A DNA stretch of 64,000 bases from Anthoceros angustus (lineage: Eukaryota > Streptophyta > Anthocerotopsida > Anthocerotales > Anthocerotaceae), in assembly GCA_010909165.1 (NCBI GenBank), contig MU008171.1, forward strand, positions 62,001 to 126,000, read 5' to 3'. Position 1 is the first letter of the stretch; each line of letters opens with the position of its first letter. Below are positions 9,552-21,254 of this stretch, in pieces. The notes under the pieces are model-generated. The model saw only the letters and a list, made by a program, of their open reading frames with translations, ran no database searches and was not told the DNA's origin. Made by a program: the position numbers and the translations under genes.

Positions 9552-12500
9552 TTGGTTTTCTTTATCGATATCTTTCGACTGTTCTGTGGAAAGACAGGTA
9601 TCATCAACACCAGCGGCTGGAATCCTATGACATGAGAAACTGGGGCTTTCGGCGGAGATCATATTATCACAAGCCAATAAAGGACCAGATCTACTCCTGA
9701 TATCGTTTGGCTCCATTTTTGAAGATGCTCCATCTTCCCTGCGCCCTCCATCGTTATCGCAAATGCTCTTTCCAGAACCGGTTGGCAATCCACCTGTCGC
9801 AGCAACTACAGCGTCAATAGTTAACGTATTGTAACGCAAGTCATGCCTTTCCGCTGGCAGACGACCCCTTTGTACTCTTCGTCTGTGCTTGAACAAGGTC
9901 CGCCCTTGAGCTTTCACCTGCAAAGAGAATGAAAAATCATAAGATCCGTCCAAGCTGGTTCAAGCACGGAGAACAACGAGAGGTAAAACGAACCTTCTTG
10001 TTTCCAATGTCACAAAGCGGAGTACGCCTAACTGAGTTATCGCCAGCAGCTTCTTGGATGGAATGCTCTTCCTCATCATGCTGGCCTTCCCTCCATGCAT
10101 AGTCCAATACGTTCGCTCCATGGAGAGCAAGCACCTGCTGAGCCCTTCTGGTGCTGGCATCTGCTACCCACGGATCCTCCTGTTTCACATTGCCCCCTTG
10201 GGAGTTCCCAGACTGCTCAGTGACCCGTCGCCGCTCCTTATCCATTCTGAGAGTTTCCACGGCTTCTGCCATTTCCATTTGAACTGCAGTTGCCACCGCG
10301 GATGGGTCCGCTTCCATCTCCACACTTTCCCTGTTTGCACACTTGCCGGCTTTGCATCCGCAGTTTGGCCCGCAGAGACCACCTGCAGCCTTGCATTCAC
10401 ATTTCCTTGTCTTACATCCTGAACAAGGACTACATGAGCAGCACCTTTCTGTTCCTGAATGAGACTTACGTTCATTTTCGTCAAATACACTCTCACCTGC
10501 CGGAGGCCCTGACCTGCAGTCTGACCCTTGAGAGGCCTCAAGATCTTGTAGTCTGGATCTTGCAACCCTCGATTTTCTGTTTACCTGCGAAACTTTTCCG
10601 TCTCTCCGCAGTCTAGTTTTCTCTGCACCATCTCTGTTTTTCTTGACAATGGATCTTGTCGTACGATGTTCCCATTCCTCATCGGACACGCCACCATCAG
10701 AAATATCCATGTCTGACTCCGCTTCTAAGCCGTCATTCTCAGAACAACGAGCTATCTTGCTGCTCTGAAGCTCGCGCGAAGCCTAACGGGGATAAAGAGC
10801 ATCACGCCCACCGAGGAGGCAGGGTTAGATGTGCCCCGCAACACCAACCTAATTCTCCTTAAAACGGAGAGACTTGCTATTGATCTTTGGCATGGAACTG
10901 CTAACAAAACCAAAGGAATTGAGAAAAGAACAACAAGCACTTGTGCAAGTTGTTCATTTCCAGGACACCTCAATCCTCTTGTAAGATACTAATTCTGATT
11001 GGGGTCGCAATAAACCTAGCGCAACCTTATCGCACACTGCCAAGTGTTTGGGCAGCAGCTTCCTAAAACTAGATACAAGACCACAAGAAGATACAGATCA
11101 ATTCTCGACCTACGACACGCTTGACGCAAAACTATCGACCACTTTTGCTCCAATGATAGGGATGCTGGGAATGCTAAGAGACAACCACTTTGATCTTGAC
11201 TACAAAGTAGTTAACCAGCTGACAGCGGTTAACCAGCCTCGCAGCAGATTTGATCGTCAGGACACCACTCAAGCCAAGAAAGGTCTTTGATAGGACGAAC
11301 ATAAATTCGAGCTTTGGTGTCTCATTATCAGATTTTAGCTAGTGTAATCGATCAAAATACTACTGAATCTAGCTTCAGGAATACAATAGATCACAAAAGA
11401 AGGGCAGATCCACGACAGAAGTAACGGTGCAAGAGCAAAAGGGGTGAGGGAGCATGCCTTTCTGAGTGTGTACGGGAAGCTGCTTTTTCCCACAGATGCA
11501 TCGCAGTCAACATTGGTAAAGTCTCTGAAGTTCTCCGCACTACGGTCCTTAGCGTCGGCAATTCTGCTTTGAGATGCTGCACCACTACGCTGTTCCACAA
11601 CAGACTTGCCACTCAAGTCCGCAACGACCTGTGTCACGCAGCCCCATGTGAGCTTAGCTATTCCGGTACAAACTACGCTTGGACTGTTAGGTATGAAGTT
11701 GACCACCACTCACCAACGACGGAAATTCTTCAGCCATGGAGGCTTTGTTTAATTTGACCTTGTTGACAGCCGGATGACTTTCTCGTACCTTCGTTGCTGA
11801 TGCGACGACTGCAGCGACGGCCTTATCTTTAAGCCTGTGCTGCCTTTCGATATCAAGCCTCTGTGCGTCACGTTTCCTCAGAAGATCTTGCAATTCTGCA
11901 ATCTTCTCCTTGAGTTCTGCGAGTTCTTCTTCTTTATCGCGTAGCTGACACCTGCAAAGTTCAAGCTGGGTCAACCTTAGGACCTACATTTTCTACAAAG
12001 ATGTCCACAAACAAGTCTGGTATTTCCAAAATTTGCCTGGAAGAAGCAGCCGCATTGAATATGAATTGCAGCAGATTCTTGGCATCCCCAAGAGTCCTCA
12101 AATGTTGCCATCGTGCCCGACCACTTAAGGTGCGTTCCCGCTCTTCTGCTTCAGACAACTGTGATGCCATGGACACAAGTGCTGTCGATGAAGTGTTTAC
12201 AATGCTCTCAAGCAAACCAATTCGAGCTCGTCTTGCGTTCGGAGACATGGAAAGTGGTGAGGACCTACAGGGAACCACACTCAATAATGCTTCTAAGAAC
12301 CGCTTAGATTCAGTATCAGTTATTCTCCAGACGTTGCAACATCAGTCCAGCTGTCCATCAACATCTCAAAAAATACAAGTACAGATGTATTGAAGTACCC
12401 TGTAGTAGCACCGTTGGGTGTTTGTTGGCGGGGGTCCGGTGAATTTAGAGAGATCTCTTCCTCTTCCTGAAGCTTCCGCAATTCCTTTGCAAAAGTTACC

Positions 12501-15500
12501 CGCCTGCAAGGATAATTGAAATGAAACAGGCTCGAAAGATCTGAACATCAAGGTCAGAGACAGCCAAAAACAAAGGCCCACAAACTCACGATTCTGCCTG
12601 TTTTTCGTATGCTGATCTCACTTCATGGACGCGCACTGTCACTTCAAGCTCCTGCTCCAACCAGTGTTGGAGGGCCTTTTCGTTGCTCTGCAACATCCAA
12701 AGAAAGGTTGTGTCAGTGCAGCTCGCCAAACTTGGCACACAATGATGATTTGGAACTCACCTGGCTTGCAAAAACACTTGAGACAGATCCACCTGGAAAT
12801 AGAAATACGGGTGTCAACAACAGTCCGGTTTTCACCTGGACAGGCTACGCCTTCATTGCCCTTTCAAAAATATCAGTCAGACCAGGCGATTCTCCTGAAG
12901 GCAAGACAAGCCAGGAAACCCTCCAAGTGCCGGCATACCATTAGACGCAGTATCACGTGGAGATGACTTCCGGGCTTCCAGTAATTCTTTCAACCGCCGA
13001 GTTGCAATAGCAGCTTCTTCTGTTTTCCGCTGCAATACCTGCATAAAGGATGCAGGGCACACCACGTGCGAGGTGGGATTACGTCAAAATGGGAGGTGAG
13101 AAATCCATTCGCAAGTCACAGCGCATTCGATAACAGTGCAAACCAGCAGAATTCATATTATTCGACCCTACATCCGGCTTGAGAATGGAGTCTCACCATT
13201 TTCTGACGTTGATTCAAGGCTTGGAGTTTGTGCATCTCGTATTCCGTTCTTCGTCCTTCCTTACGAAGCTGCAGCATAAAAACAAAATTCAAAGATCTGA
13301 CTTGAAGTACAGGGAAAATGCGATCAAATCCTCCGATGTACTTGCAAACCTGTAGAACCTCCTTTTCGCGGCAAGCCTTCCAAAGGCGGAACTGCTCGGC
13401 TTCCTGCTTGATCTTATGTTGCAATTGAACCTTAAGGTGCACAACAGGGAGTGGTAAGACCAGTGCAAGGGTAGCAACTTGATAACAATTAATCGGCTCT
13501 GCTTCTACCTTCTGAGTTTTAATGCGTTGTATATCATCCAGCAATCGTTTGGCAGCTTCATCACTACGCTGTTTCTGCCGCAAGAGATGGGACTGATTTT
13601 CTTGTCTCTTCCTTAAATCTGAGATCTGAGATATATCCCACACTTTTTAGTGTTAGTCATACGGAGTGCCCCATAGCATCGATAATAATAGCAGCAGAGA
13701 GGCATACCTGTGTCTCCAGCAGCTTCAACTTTTGCTGATAGATCTCTTGCATCTTCTGAGTGTGCTCGTCAGAGTTCGTGGTCAGAGTTTCCAGCTCGAG
13801 TACAAGAGCATCCCTCTCTTTCTGGTAAACAAAGGAGTGACATAAACTTGTAGGTCAAGACCCCACAACACCTGCAAACGGAAGAAAGATTGCTGAGATT
13901 TCTTGAACCTTTTCAGCACGATGTATACCTGCAACAATTTCTTCTCATCTTCCAATTCGACAAGCTTTTTCTCAAAGTGGTGTTTTAGAACTAGAGTCTC
14001 AGATTTTGCGAATGTCTTCATTTCAGCCTGCAACAGCCGCAGTCGTTAAAGCGATTTGTAACAGAGTAGAAGACAAAGACAGACAACAAAAAAACCAAAG
14101 ACAATACCTCTTTTTGCTCTAGATGCTTATTCAACTCCTGAAGTTCCTTGTCTAGCCTGTCTTGCAACAGTGTATGCTCAAGCTCCTTTGCTTCCACATA
14201 TTCTTCGCCGTCACCTGAGTGTCTTAAATCCAGTAAGAATTTGCTGTTCCAAAAGCATCATAGTGCTCAGAAATACAGGACAGGACAAGGCATCACCTCC
14301 TGGTTCCTCTTCTGTAGAGGATGGGCAGCTGATTTCCTCTGAATCCAACACCAAAGAATCTGGATGTCTCTTGCTCAAGCAAAGGTTTGCATCAGCAGCA
14401 CTGTAGTTTGCATCGGACGCTACCGCTTGGTCCTCCTCCATCTTCTGGATCCTCCTTACAAACATATTCTCCTGTGTAACACATCCATTATGTTCCTTTA
14501 ATTACGCTCAGAAGTAAATTGCATCAGCAACTAACTCAAGTCAAGTAGGAAACAAACGCAAATGGTGGAAGCATAGTTCAAGCTGGAAAAGTACATACTT
14601 CTGTGCCATTTCCTTCATTGATTTGAGCTTTCCTATCTCCAGGTTTGCTCTGCAAAGTGTCCTGCACCACCTACATGTACTGTTATATGATACAAGGACA
14701 TCACAAATAACCAGAAGCAGATATCACAGCACACAAAAACTTCCAACTAAAAGAATGACAGAACATATCAGTGGGCAGACCTGATCATCCAGACCATGTT
14801 GTGACAATGCATTAGTTCTGCCCGACAAAGCTTCCAGATGTTGCTGAAGCTCTGTGTTGGTGGACTCCAGCCAGGCAATCCTTTCCTTCAGCATCTGCAT
14901 GCAACGACATTTGAAATTCAGTAAAACGTAGATAGATAAACTTAACCTCATAAATTGCGTGGTCAACACACTTGGCCAAACCTGAACATCCTCAAAGGAA
15001 GTACCACCAGCACGGGCACAGACAAGCTCAGCCTGCATGAGGTCCATCTGCTGTCTCATCCTTTGCATTTCAGCAGCTATTGGGTCCCGGTTCACCTGCA
15101 ATGGTTGGAACACGATTAAGTACTATCACTCAAGGAAAATTGCCCCAAAAAAAAAAGCAATGAGATACTCACTGTAGGCTTGTTTTGAATGTTCCGTGCC
15201 CTATTAGCATATTTCAGAGTATTCAATGTCTCCTCAGCATTTGAGTCTGCTGGGCTAACACAAGCTGCAAAATGTACAACTTGAACTGAGTCTGCAACCA
15301 AAACATGCAAAGAATAATTGATTCATTCACCAGACAGAGAGCAAACCTACCAATCATAACTGTTCGGCTGTTGCCCCCCAGAGAGTCCTGCGCCAAAGTA
15401 GAAAAAGAAAAAGCTAAACCAAAGAAGTCTCAAGATTTGAACAAACGCTAAACAAACTGCAAAAAGACACACTTGCAGCAGTCGTGTTAGTTTACTGTCG

Positions 15501-17293
15501 CGGTAAGGCACATGACCACCCTCCTTCCTCTTTTTATCATCCCCCAGAGCACTGATGACATTGCCAAGAGCAAGAAGCCCCTTGTTGATATGGACTCCTG
15601 CATACCGCCATTCATATAAGCTAGAATCCAGGGCAAACACAAAAAAAAAACAGCAATACAATACTTGCCTTCTTTGAAACGCAGTCCATCAGCTCCAGTT
15701 CTTTTAGCCCTTTCTGAGCCTGCAAGGTCCACTAAGTGCAGTTTCGCACACAAGAAGTCGTCGTGCATCTCATCTAAGTCAGGCCCACTATCAGCAGCAG
15801 GAAGGTCCCACTTCCGCCGCTGTTCGACTGTAACTGTGAAGATAGCATGCGAACGACTGCAAAAAAGATGGGGACAGAGCAAAGGGGCTGTCAGCAGTCA
15901 TCTAAATTACAAGTTGCACAAACATAAGCCACTAAACATGGAAAAATAACACAGTACTCAAAACTTATAATAGCTGCAGTGATGCAAAGCACACGGCACT
16001 AGCAAATAGAACCACAGATTAAATCTGAACAGCTTTTTTCTTGCCACTCTGTGTAGCAAAAGCCTCTAACCTGGAGCTTGTGTTCATGTTCGTACTCCCG
16101 GTTGCACGACAAAGGGATCCTTGCTCCAGACATGATGCCATCTCAGAAACATTGTTTACAACTGTCTCTGTAATTCCAGCGATAACAATGCCACCACTTG
16201 TAGTTTCCCGAATCTGAATCGGAGGTTTGACTGGACCTGATATTTTTAACACTCCCCCAAACATCCCAGCACCATTTGCCGGATCAAGTTTAGATGCAGC
16301 TTGACTTGAATCCAGGAGATCATGTATCTCCTCCTTAAGAATCTGCAAGATTGAGTCTCATGATGATGATACTGAGACCAAAAATATACCCGACAGAGAT
16401 CTTTTACACTGATCAAGGGCTGTGGCTGGCTCAGAGCAGACGTGAAAGCGAGCACGCTGTGAATACCATACCTCTATGTAGGACACTCGAAGGAGGAACT
16501 CCATGTTTTGCTTCAATGATTCAATTTTCGCAAAGATGGCTGCCATAACCTGTGGTATCACAGCTTCTGTGGTGCCCCCCACCGTGTAACCCGTTCCCAT
16601 GGTGAAGGTTTTCCCAGAACCCGTCTACAAGAAAGCAAATAGTTATGAGCGGTGCCCACAGTGTAGGAGTTGAATGCACGAGAGGATCAGCTACTCTGTC
16701 CACCTAAATTTCACAGGATGCCAGGCACAGGCTGAAGAGGCACAACATAGAGAAGGGAGGTACATTCACGGAGATAGAGCAACAGCTGGTGCCACTCAAT
16801 AGTCACAACATAGAAGACAAAGACGTCAGGCCATAAAGCAGATCCTCAGGTTCCAGGGCGGACCTGTCCATAGGCCAGAACTGTTGCATTGTAGCCATGG
16901 AAAAGGCCGTCAACCAGAGGAGCAACACATTCGCTAAAAAGCGCCGAGAGAGGGGTGCCAGTGCTTCCATATACATGATCGAACGTGAAAGAGTGCACGC
17001 CTATCTGGACCTGTACAAGAACCAGACATTCTATGTGAAAGGGGTGTCACGGTGCCGCAGCTACCAGGCAGCGGCGACAGAAGAAATGGAAAGAACACGG
17101 CGGTGACAATTGAAGCACAACAAGGTACAGCCAGCCGAATTATAGTGCGCGCTTTCCACGGCCCAACCTGAGGCTCGCCGGGGACAACGGAAATGCAATC
17201 CTTGCAGCCTTGCATACGCTCTGAAGCTATAAGAGGTCGAATGTTCAAGGCCACTTGCACAGCCTGAGTTGCATCACTGCCAGAAACCTCCAT
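9543..17293 (-). CDS. KIN4: Kinesin-4 family chromokinesin (KIF4-like) with C-terminal CXC domain
   Basis: Plus-end microtubule motor of the KIF4 group, which acts on chromosome arms, the spindle midzone or the phragmoplast. Exons, written 5' to 3' on the minus strand: 17293-17168, 17010-16864, 16624-16472, 16342-16071, 15856-15669, 15597-15473, 15387-15351, 15264-15173, 15095-14982, 14894-14781, 14661-14599, 14471-14297, 14214-14108, 14027-13929, 13821-13708, 13625-13509, 13430-13350, 13268-13197, 13038-12939, 12792-12761, 12687-12590, 12503-12399, 12264-12037, 11951-11714, 11628-11494 (least certain), 10764-9994 and 9917-9543. All phases close, giving about 1425 aa. The motor (residues 1-380) has GQTGSGKT at 90-97, NTSSSRSH at 229-236 and DLAGSE at 276-281. 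Long coiled coils follow, then the KIF4 block [12 protein letters not shown]. Residues about 1152-1186 form a Cys-rich CXC (tesmin-like) cluster beginning CCSCSPC. Introns after exons 5 and 23 start with GC. The C-terminal tail after the Cys cluster is unrecognised. Confidence 0.93.
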
Positions 17294-18102
17294 GGAGCTG
17301 CTCTGTTGGGATACGAACTACATGGATTGTGGCGAAGGGAAAGAAGGGGGTGGAGAGAGTAGCAACTGGGAAAGAGAGGGAAGAAGCAGCAGCAACCAGC
17401 GTCCACCGCGCGACCGACGAGTGCTAGCAAGAAGCCCAAGCGGCTCCCTCCCAGCAAACGGCAGTCTCACCGAACGATGAACCCAATGCCCTTCGGATAG
17501 AGGCGTCCACTGCGACCAAATTCAAAATGTGTAACTTTGGTAGGTAGGTACTGTATGTAAGTATGTAGCTGGGGCCCCCCCTTTTCAAATATTAACCGGG
17601 CGGAGGTGAACGTTGCCCACATGTACATACATATATGTATATGGACTAACCTAGGTAGGTATATCTGAACACGTCCATGTCCTATAGACCCTCTAATTTC
17701 ATGTGTCTTATTCAGTTTTACACTTTTTTATAGCAAATATTTTAACATTTATACTATAATAAATAGAAAAACCTTTTATTGATCTACAAAGCAACAGCAT
17801 AAAAACAACTAACTACATCATGAGAGGTGGGCACTAACCCAACAAACTCCAAAAAGAATGAAGCTACATTATCGCGGGACTACAAATTGGAGTGTTACTC
17901 TAGTTGACAATGACTTGATGCTTCCCTGAAGGAAGAAGACCCTTGAGAGGCAAAAGTCCAATTAGGTGTCCTTCTCAAGAAGCAGCAAGATCTTTTCATC
18001 GACTTCGACCAACGGAGTTTGAGAGTTGGCTACGGCTTCCCTAAGAATCCGAACAATCAGCGAGACCTCAAACCTCGCTGTTGGAGGCACCCATGTGTAC
18101 AA
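17294..18102. other. Upstream region of the kinesin gene; no gene recognised
   Basis: The first 200 bp are GC- and purine-rich and probably contain the kinesin promoter and 5' UTR. The rest turns AT-rich (17.6-17.8 kb) with no recognisable coding or RNA feature. Confidence 0.5.
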
Positions 18103-19475
18103 CTATACTTTGGTATCCCAATCTGGCATATGACATGAAGCCAAGTGCTTCATATGTTCCTTACACCTACGTCCATCCCTGCCTTTCAGCTTGATAACAC
18201 CCTGCTCCCCCGCTTCCACAAGTATAAGGATCATCTTGCCTGTACTCACATCTAGCATGCTTGCATGCCTGTATTGAAAATATACGAAATCTCCAAGCTG
18301 AAACTTCCGAGCCTTGGGCTTCCTTGAGCCCCCTTTGGTGAAAGCATATCTTAGCCGGTCCCGGTGTTGTGCTATAGCCAAATTTTCCATGGCCATGAGT
18401 AGCACTCGCTTCATCAGCTCAGTTCGGTTTTGCAACTTATTAAACAAGCTTCAGCATCACTACTCCAGTCTACCGACTTGGAATATTTGTCTCGAACAAT
18501 ATCGGGCAAATCTAGATATCGCCCAACGAGAAGATAATAGGGACTGAAGTTACCCAACGCTGCCTGAACATTGACCCGACACCCCAAAGCAGTATAAGGT
18601 AGCAATTCATCTCAGCACTTGGGCTCTATGGTGATGCAATAATTCTTGAGAGCATCCTTGAATGTCTGCACAAGTCACTCTGCCAGGCCATTTGCTTGTG
18701 GATGATCCCTTGACGTCCTCTTGTGGTCGATGAGACTTCTATCCAGTAGAGCCTGAAACTCCCGTCGAAACTCGTTACCTTGATCTGTAAGAACTTCTGA
18801 GCAACTGCCCTATCTGCTGAGGACACATTATAGAAAAGCTCTACTAGTGTACAGTGATATTCACATTGGCAGGAACGCCACCTTCACCCACTTGTAGAAA
18901 TATTCTATCATGACCATACAGTGTCGATTACCTTGTTTGGTCAAAGGCAACTCTAGCATAACGTCTTCAGACCACCTGAAGAAAAGCCTTGAAAGGGCAA
19001 TGAGTGGAGCACCATATCTTGTGTGTTGAATTTGGCCTTGACAACATCACACGCCACACACCTGGCCACTACTTGCTCCACATCGCCATACATTGCAGAC
19101 AAGAAATACATAGTCTTAAGCATGTGATGAGTTCTTTTGACTCCAAAATGACCCAATGCTCATGTACCTTGAGCACAATGTCATTCTTAACATAGGGGGT
19201 GGAACCTCCTTCACAAGATCCCGATCCTACAGCATTAGCTTACCTGATGGCCACACATATCTTGATACTCTACGCTGCAGCTTGGACAATAGAGCAGATG
19301 TAATACTTGTCACATGACCCTCCTTCAGCAGCTGCATGGCGTGAGCATGTCTCCGGATGTCTCGGGCAAAATTTGCCAAATCATGAGTCTTCCCTGTGTT
19401 GTCTTTTACAGCCATCAGTGCCACAAATAAACTGGGCACAACTAGTTTCCTTTGCTCAAGCCAACCTTGTGCCAA
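18103..19475 (-). pseudogene. Decayed Ty3/gypsy pol: integrase region
   Basis: Reading the minus strand from 19475 down, successive short frames match pieces of a Ty3/gypsy integrase in order. First is an HHCC zinc region (GHFGVKRTHHML then CVACDVVK, about 19156-19020). Next is the start of the catalytic core (LTKQGNRHCMVMIEYF, about 18950), then a HKQMAWQSDL block in the position of the usual HPQANGLAER (18.7 kb). Last are the C-terminal LPYTALGCRVN and KFQLGDFVYFQYR blocks (18.6-18.1 kb). Frames are broken by shifts and stops, and a core Asp position reads Glu. No intact reverse transcriptase, gag or LTR was recognised next to it, so this is an inactive remnant. Confidence 0.8.
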
Positions 19476-19493
19476 CTATGAAGATCGATGAAA

Positions 19494-19681
19494 CGATGAT
19501 GACAAATCAAAGTTATGCCCTACTTTAAGCAACCGAATTTGGAAGAACTTCAATTGATGTGCAGTGATGAAGCTGAATGGTGAAAACCGATGATGACAAA
19601 TCAAAGTTATGCCCTACTTTAAGCAACTTAATTTGGAAGAACTTCAATTGATGTGCAGTGATGAAGACGGGTGGTGAAAAC
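19494..19681 (+). repeat. 94-bp direct tandem duplication
   Basis: Two copies, 19494-19587 and 19588-19681, start with CGATGATGACAAATC and are nearly identical across their whole length. No coding content. Confidence 0.85.
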
Positions 19682-20147
19682 AAATTGGTTGTGAAGCGAG
19701 GATGTCAATGAAAATATGGAGGACTGAAAATTAGTGTACAGAGTTGGGTTTGTGTAAACTTTGTGTGTGATTGGTGGGAGACCCAGTTGGCTACGTTTGA
19801 GTTCAAGAAGATCCTTGAAACTAATGCGGACATGTGGAAATTACTTTGAGGTGCGTTTGAGCTAAGAGTGACAACCAATATATGATTGTGTGTTATCTGG
19901 TGGTGTCAGGAACTACCTCTAAGATATGTGTCATGCCTTCGTCTTCGTGTTTGCCAAAAGTTTATTACTGTCTTGCTACACCCTCAAGCCCGCTGCAAAC
20001 ACTAGATCATGAGCTTGTTCTAGCTCGAATTCAGTCTTTGTGAAATGCGTTCTGTATACTCATGTTTTTGCGAAACTCACACTGACCTGGATGTGTTTTG
20101 CAGCTTGTCGTTGCATGTGTAAGTGTGATATGATACAAAAGTCTATT

Positions 20148-20269
20148 GATGTCTTAAGTAGCTCATGCATATAAACCTCACTTACGAGTATTTGACTCAT
20201 AGGCTCGTGATGTCTTAAGTAGCTCATGCATATAAACCTCACTTACGAGTATTTGACTCATAGGCTCGT
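20148..20269 (+). repeat. Perfect 61-bp tandem duplication
   Basis: Copies 20148-20208 and 20209-20269 begin GATGTCTTAAGTAGC and appear identical base for base, which suggests a recent duplication. They sit in an AT-rich segment that also holds looser repeats of ATTCAACAAATCCCATGG up to about 20.42 kb. Confidence 0.9.
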
Positions 20270-21254
20270 GCGAAGCCTACTCCGGAGGTATACACCATTC
20301 AACAAACCTGATGGTTTCTTTCCATCTCGAAGCCCACTCCGGAGCTTTTCAATATTGAACAAATCTCATGGTTTGTTTCCATCTCGTACTATTCACTATT
20401 CAACAAATCCCATGGTTTGCACTATTTGATAAAGTTAAGCGATCCTCCATAGTTCAATGACAAAAATCATTTTGTTGGTGTGCAAAAAGATCTCTATGAT
20501 GAGTAACCCCGTAGGTGCCGAATAATCCTTTTGGTGTCATGAGATAAGGATGTTGTATTTCTTTTGGTGTCATTAGATAAGGATATTGTATTTTTCCACG
20601 TGCAGGACATGAGCTTCTTTTTACACGAAAGAAAGATTTTATATGTATGTACAAAGAAAGGTTGCGAGAGATAAAGGTTGCGAGAGATGTCATTTGTTGA
20701 CAAAGGTGAAATTATTTCAATCCATTAGACTTTCAAAGTCAATATCTTATCCAGATATATCAGATCTTCAAGCTATCAAGGAGTCTAATAAATGTACATA
20801 GGCAGTCCTTCCTATGGTTAGTATTAGTCGCCCAATATGGTCATGATAATAAGAATTGGGTGAAGAAAACTCTGAAGTAATAAAGGAATGGATGAGAAGG
20901 AATGGATGAGACATTAGACACCTAACGCATCTCTCCTGCCAATGTCCGTCATACATGAAACGAAATAACCACCTTTGCAGCTCCAGAGTCCGATTTCATC
21001 GTTCCCACATTTGTGCACATTCGTGAATTTGAACCAGCGTTGCTTCCACATTCTGTGAAGCAGCATAGCGGCGTGACGATAGCCTACCGTGAGCCTATGA
21101 CGAAAGCCCCATAGTCGTAGGTTTCTCCTACACTCAAGCTCACGCCCACTTGCCATTTCTGCTGCGACAGGTTCAACAGAGCATGAGGGAAACGGCTCGG
21201 CAGTGAACGTCTCCCTACTCCGTAAAGTAATTGCTCAAGACGGGCCCATCGGCA
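20270..21254. other. Intergenic, degenerate short repeats, no gene recognised
   Basis: It contains two or three degenerate copies of a CATGGTTT/ACTCCGGAG-type word (20.27-20.42 kb) and a repeated TTTTGGTGTCAT...GATAAGGAT word (20.53-20.59 kb). The part next to 21255 should hold the 3' UTR of the bromodomain gene. Confidence 0.45.
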
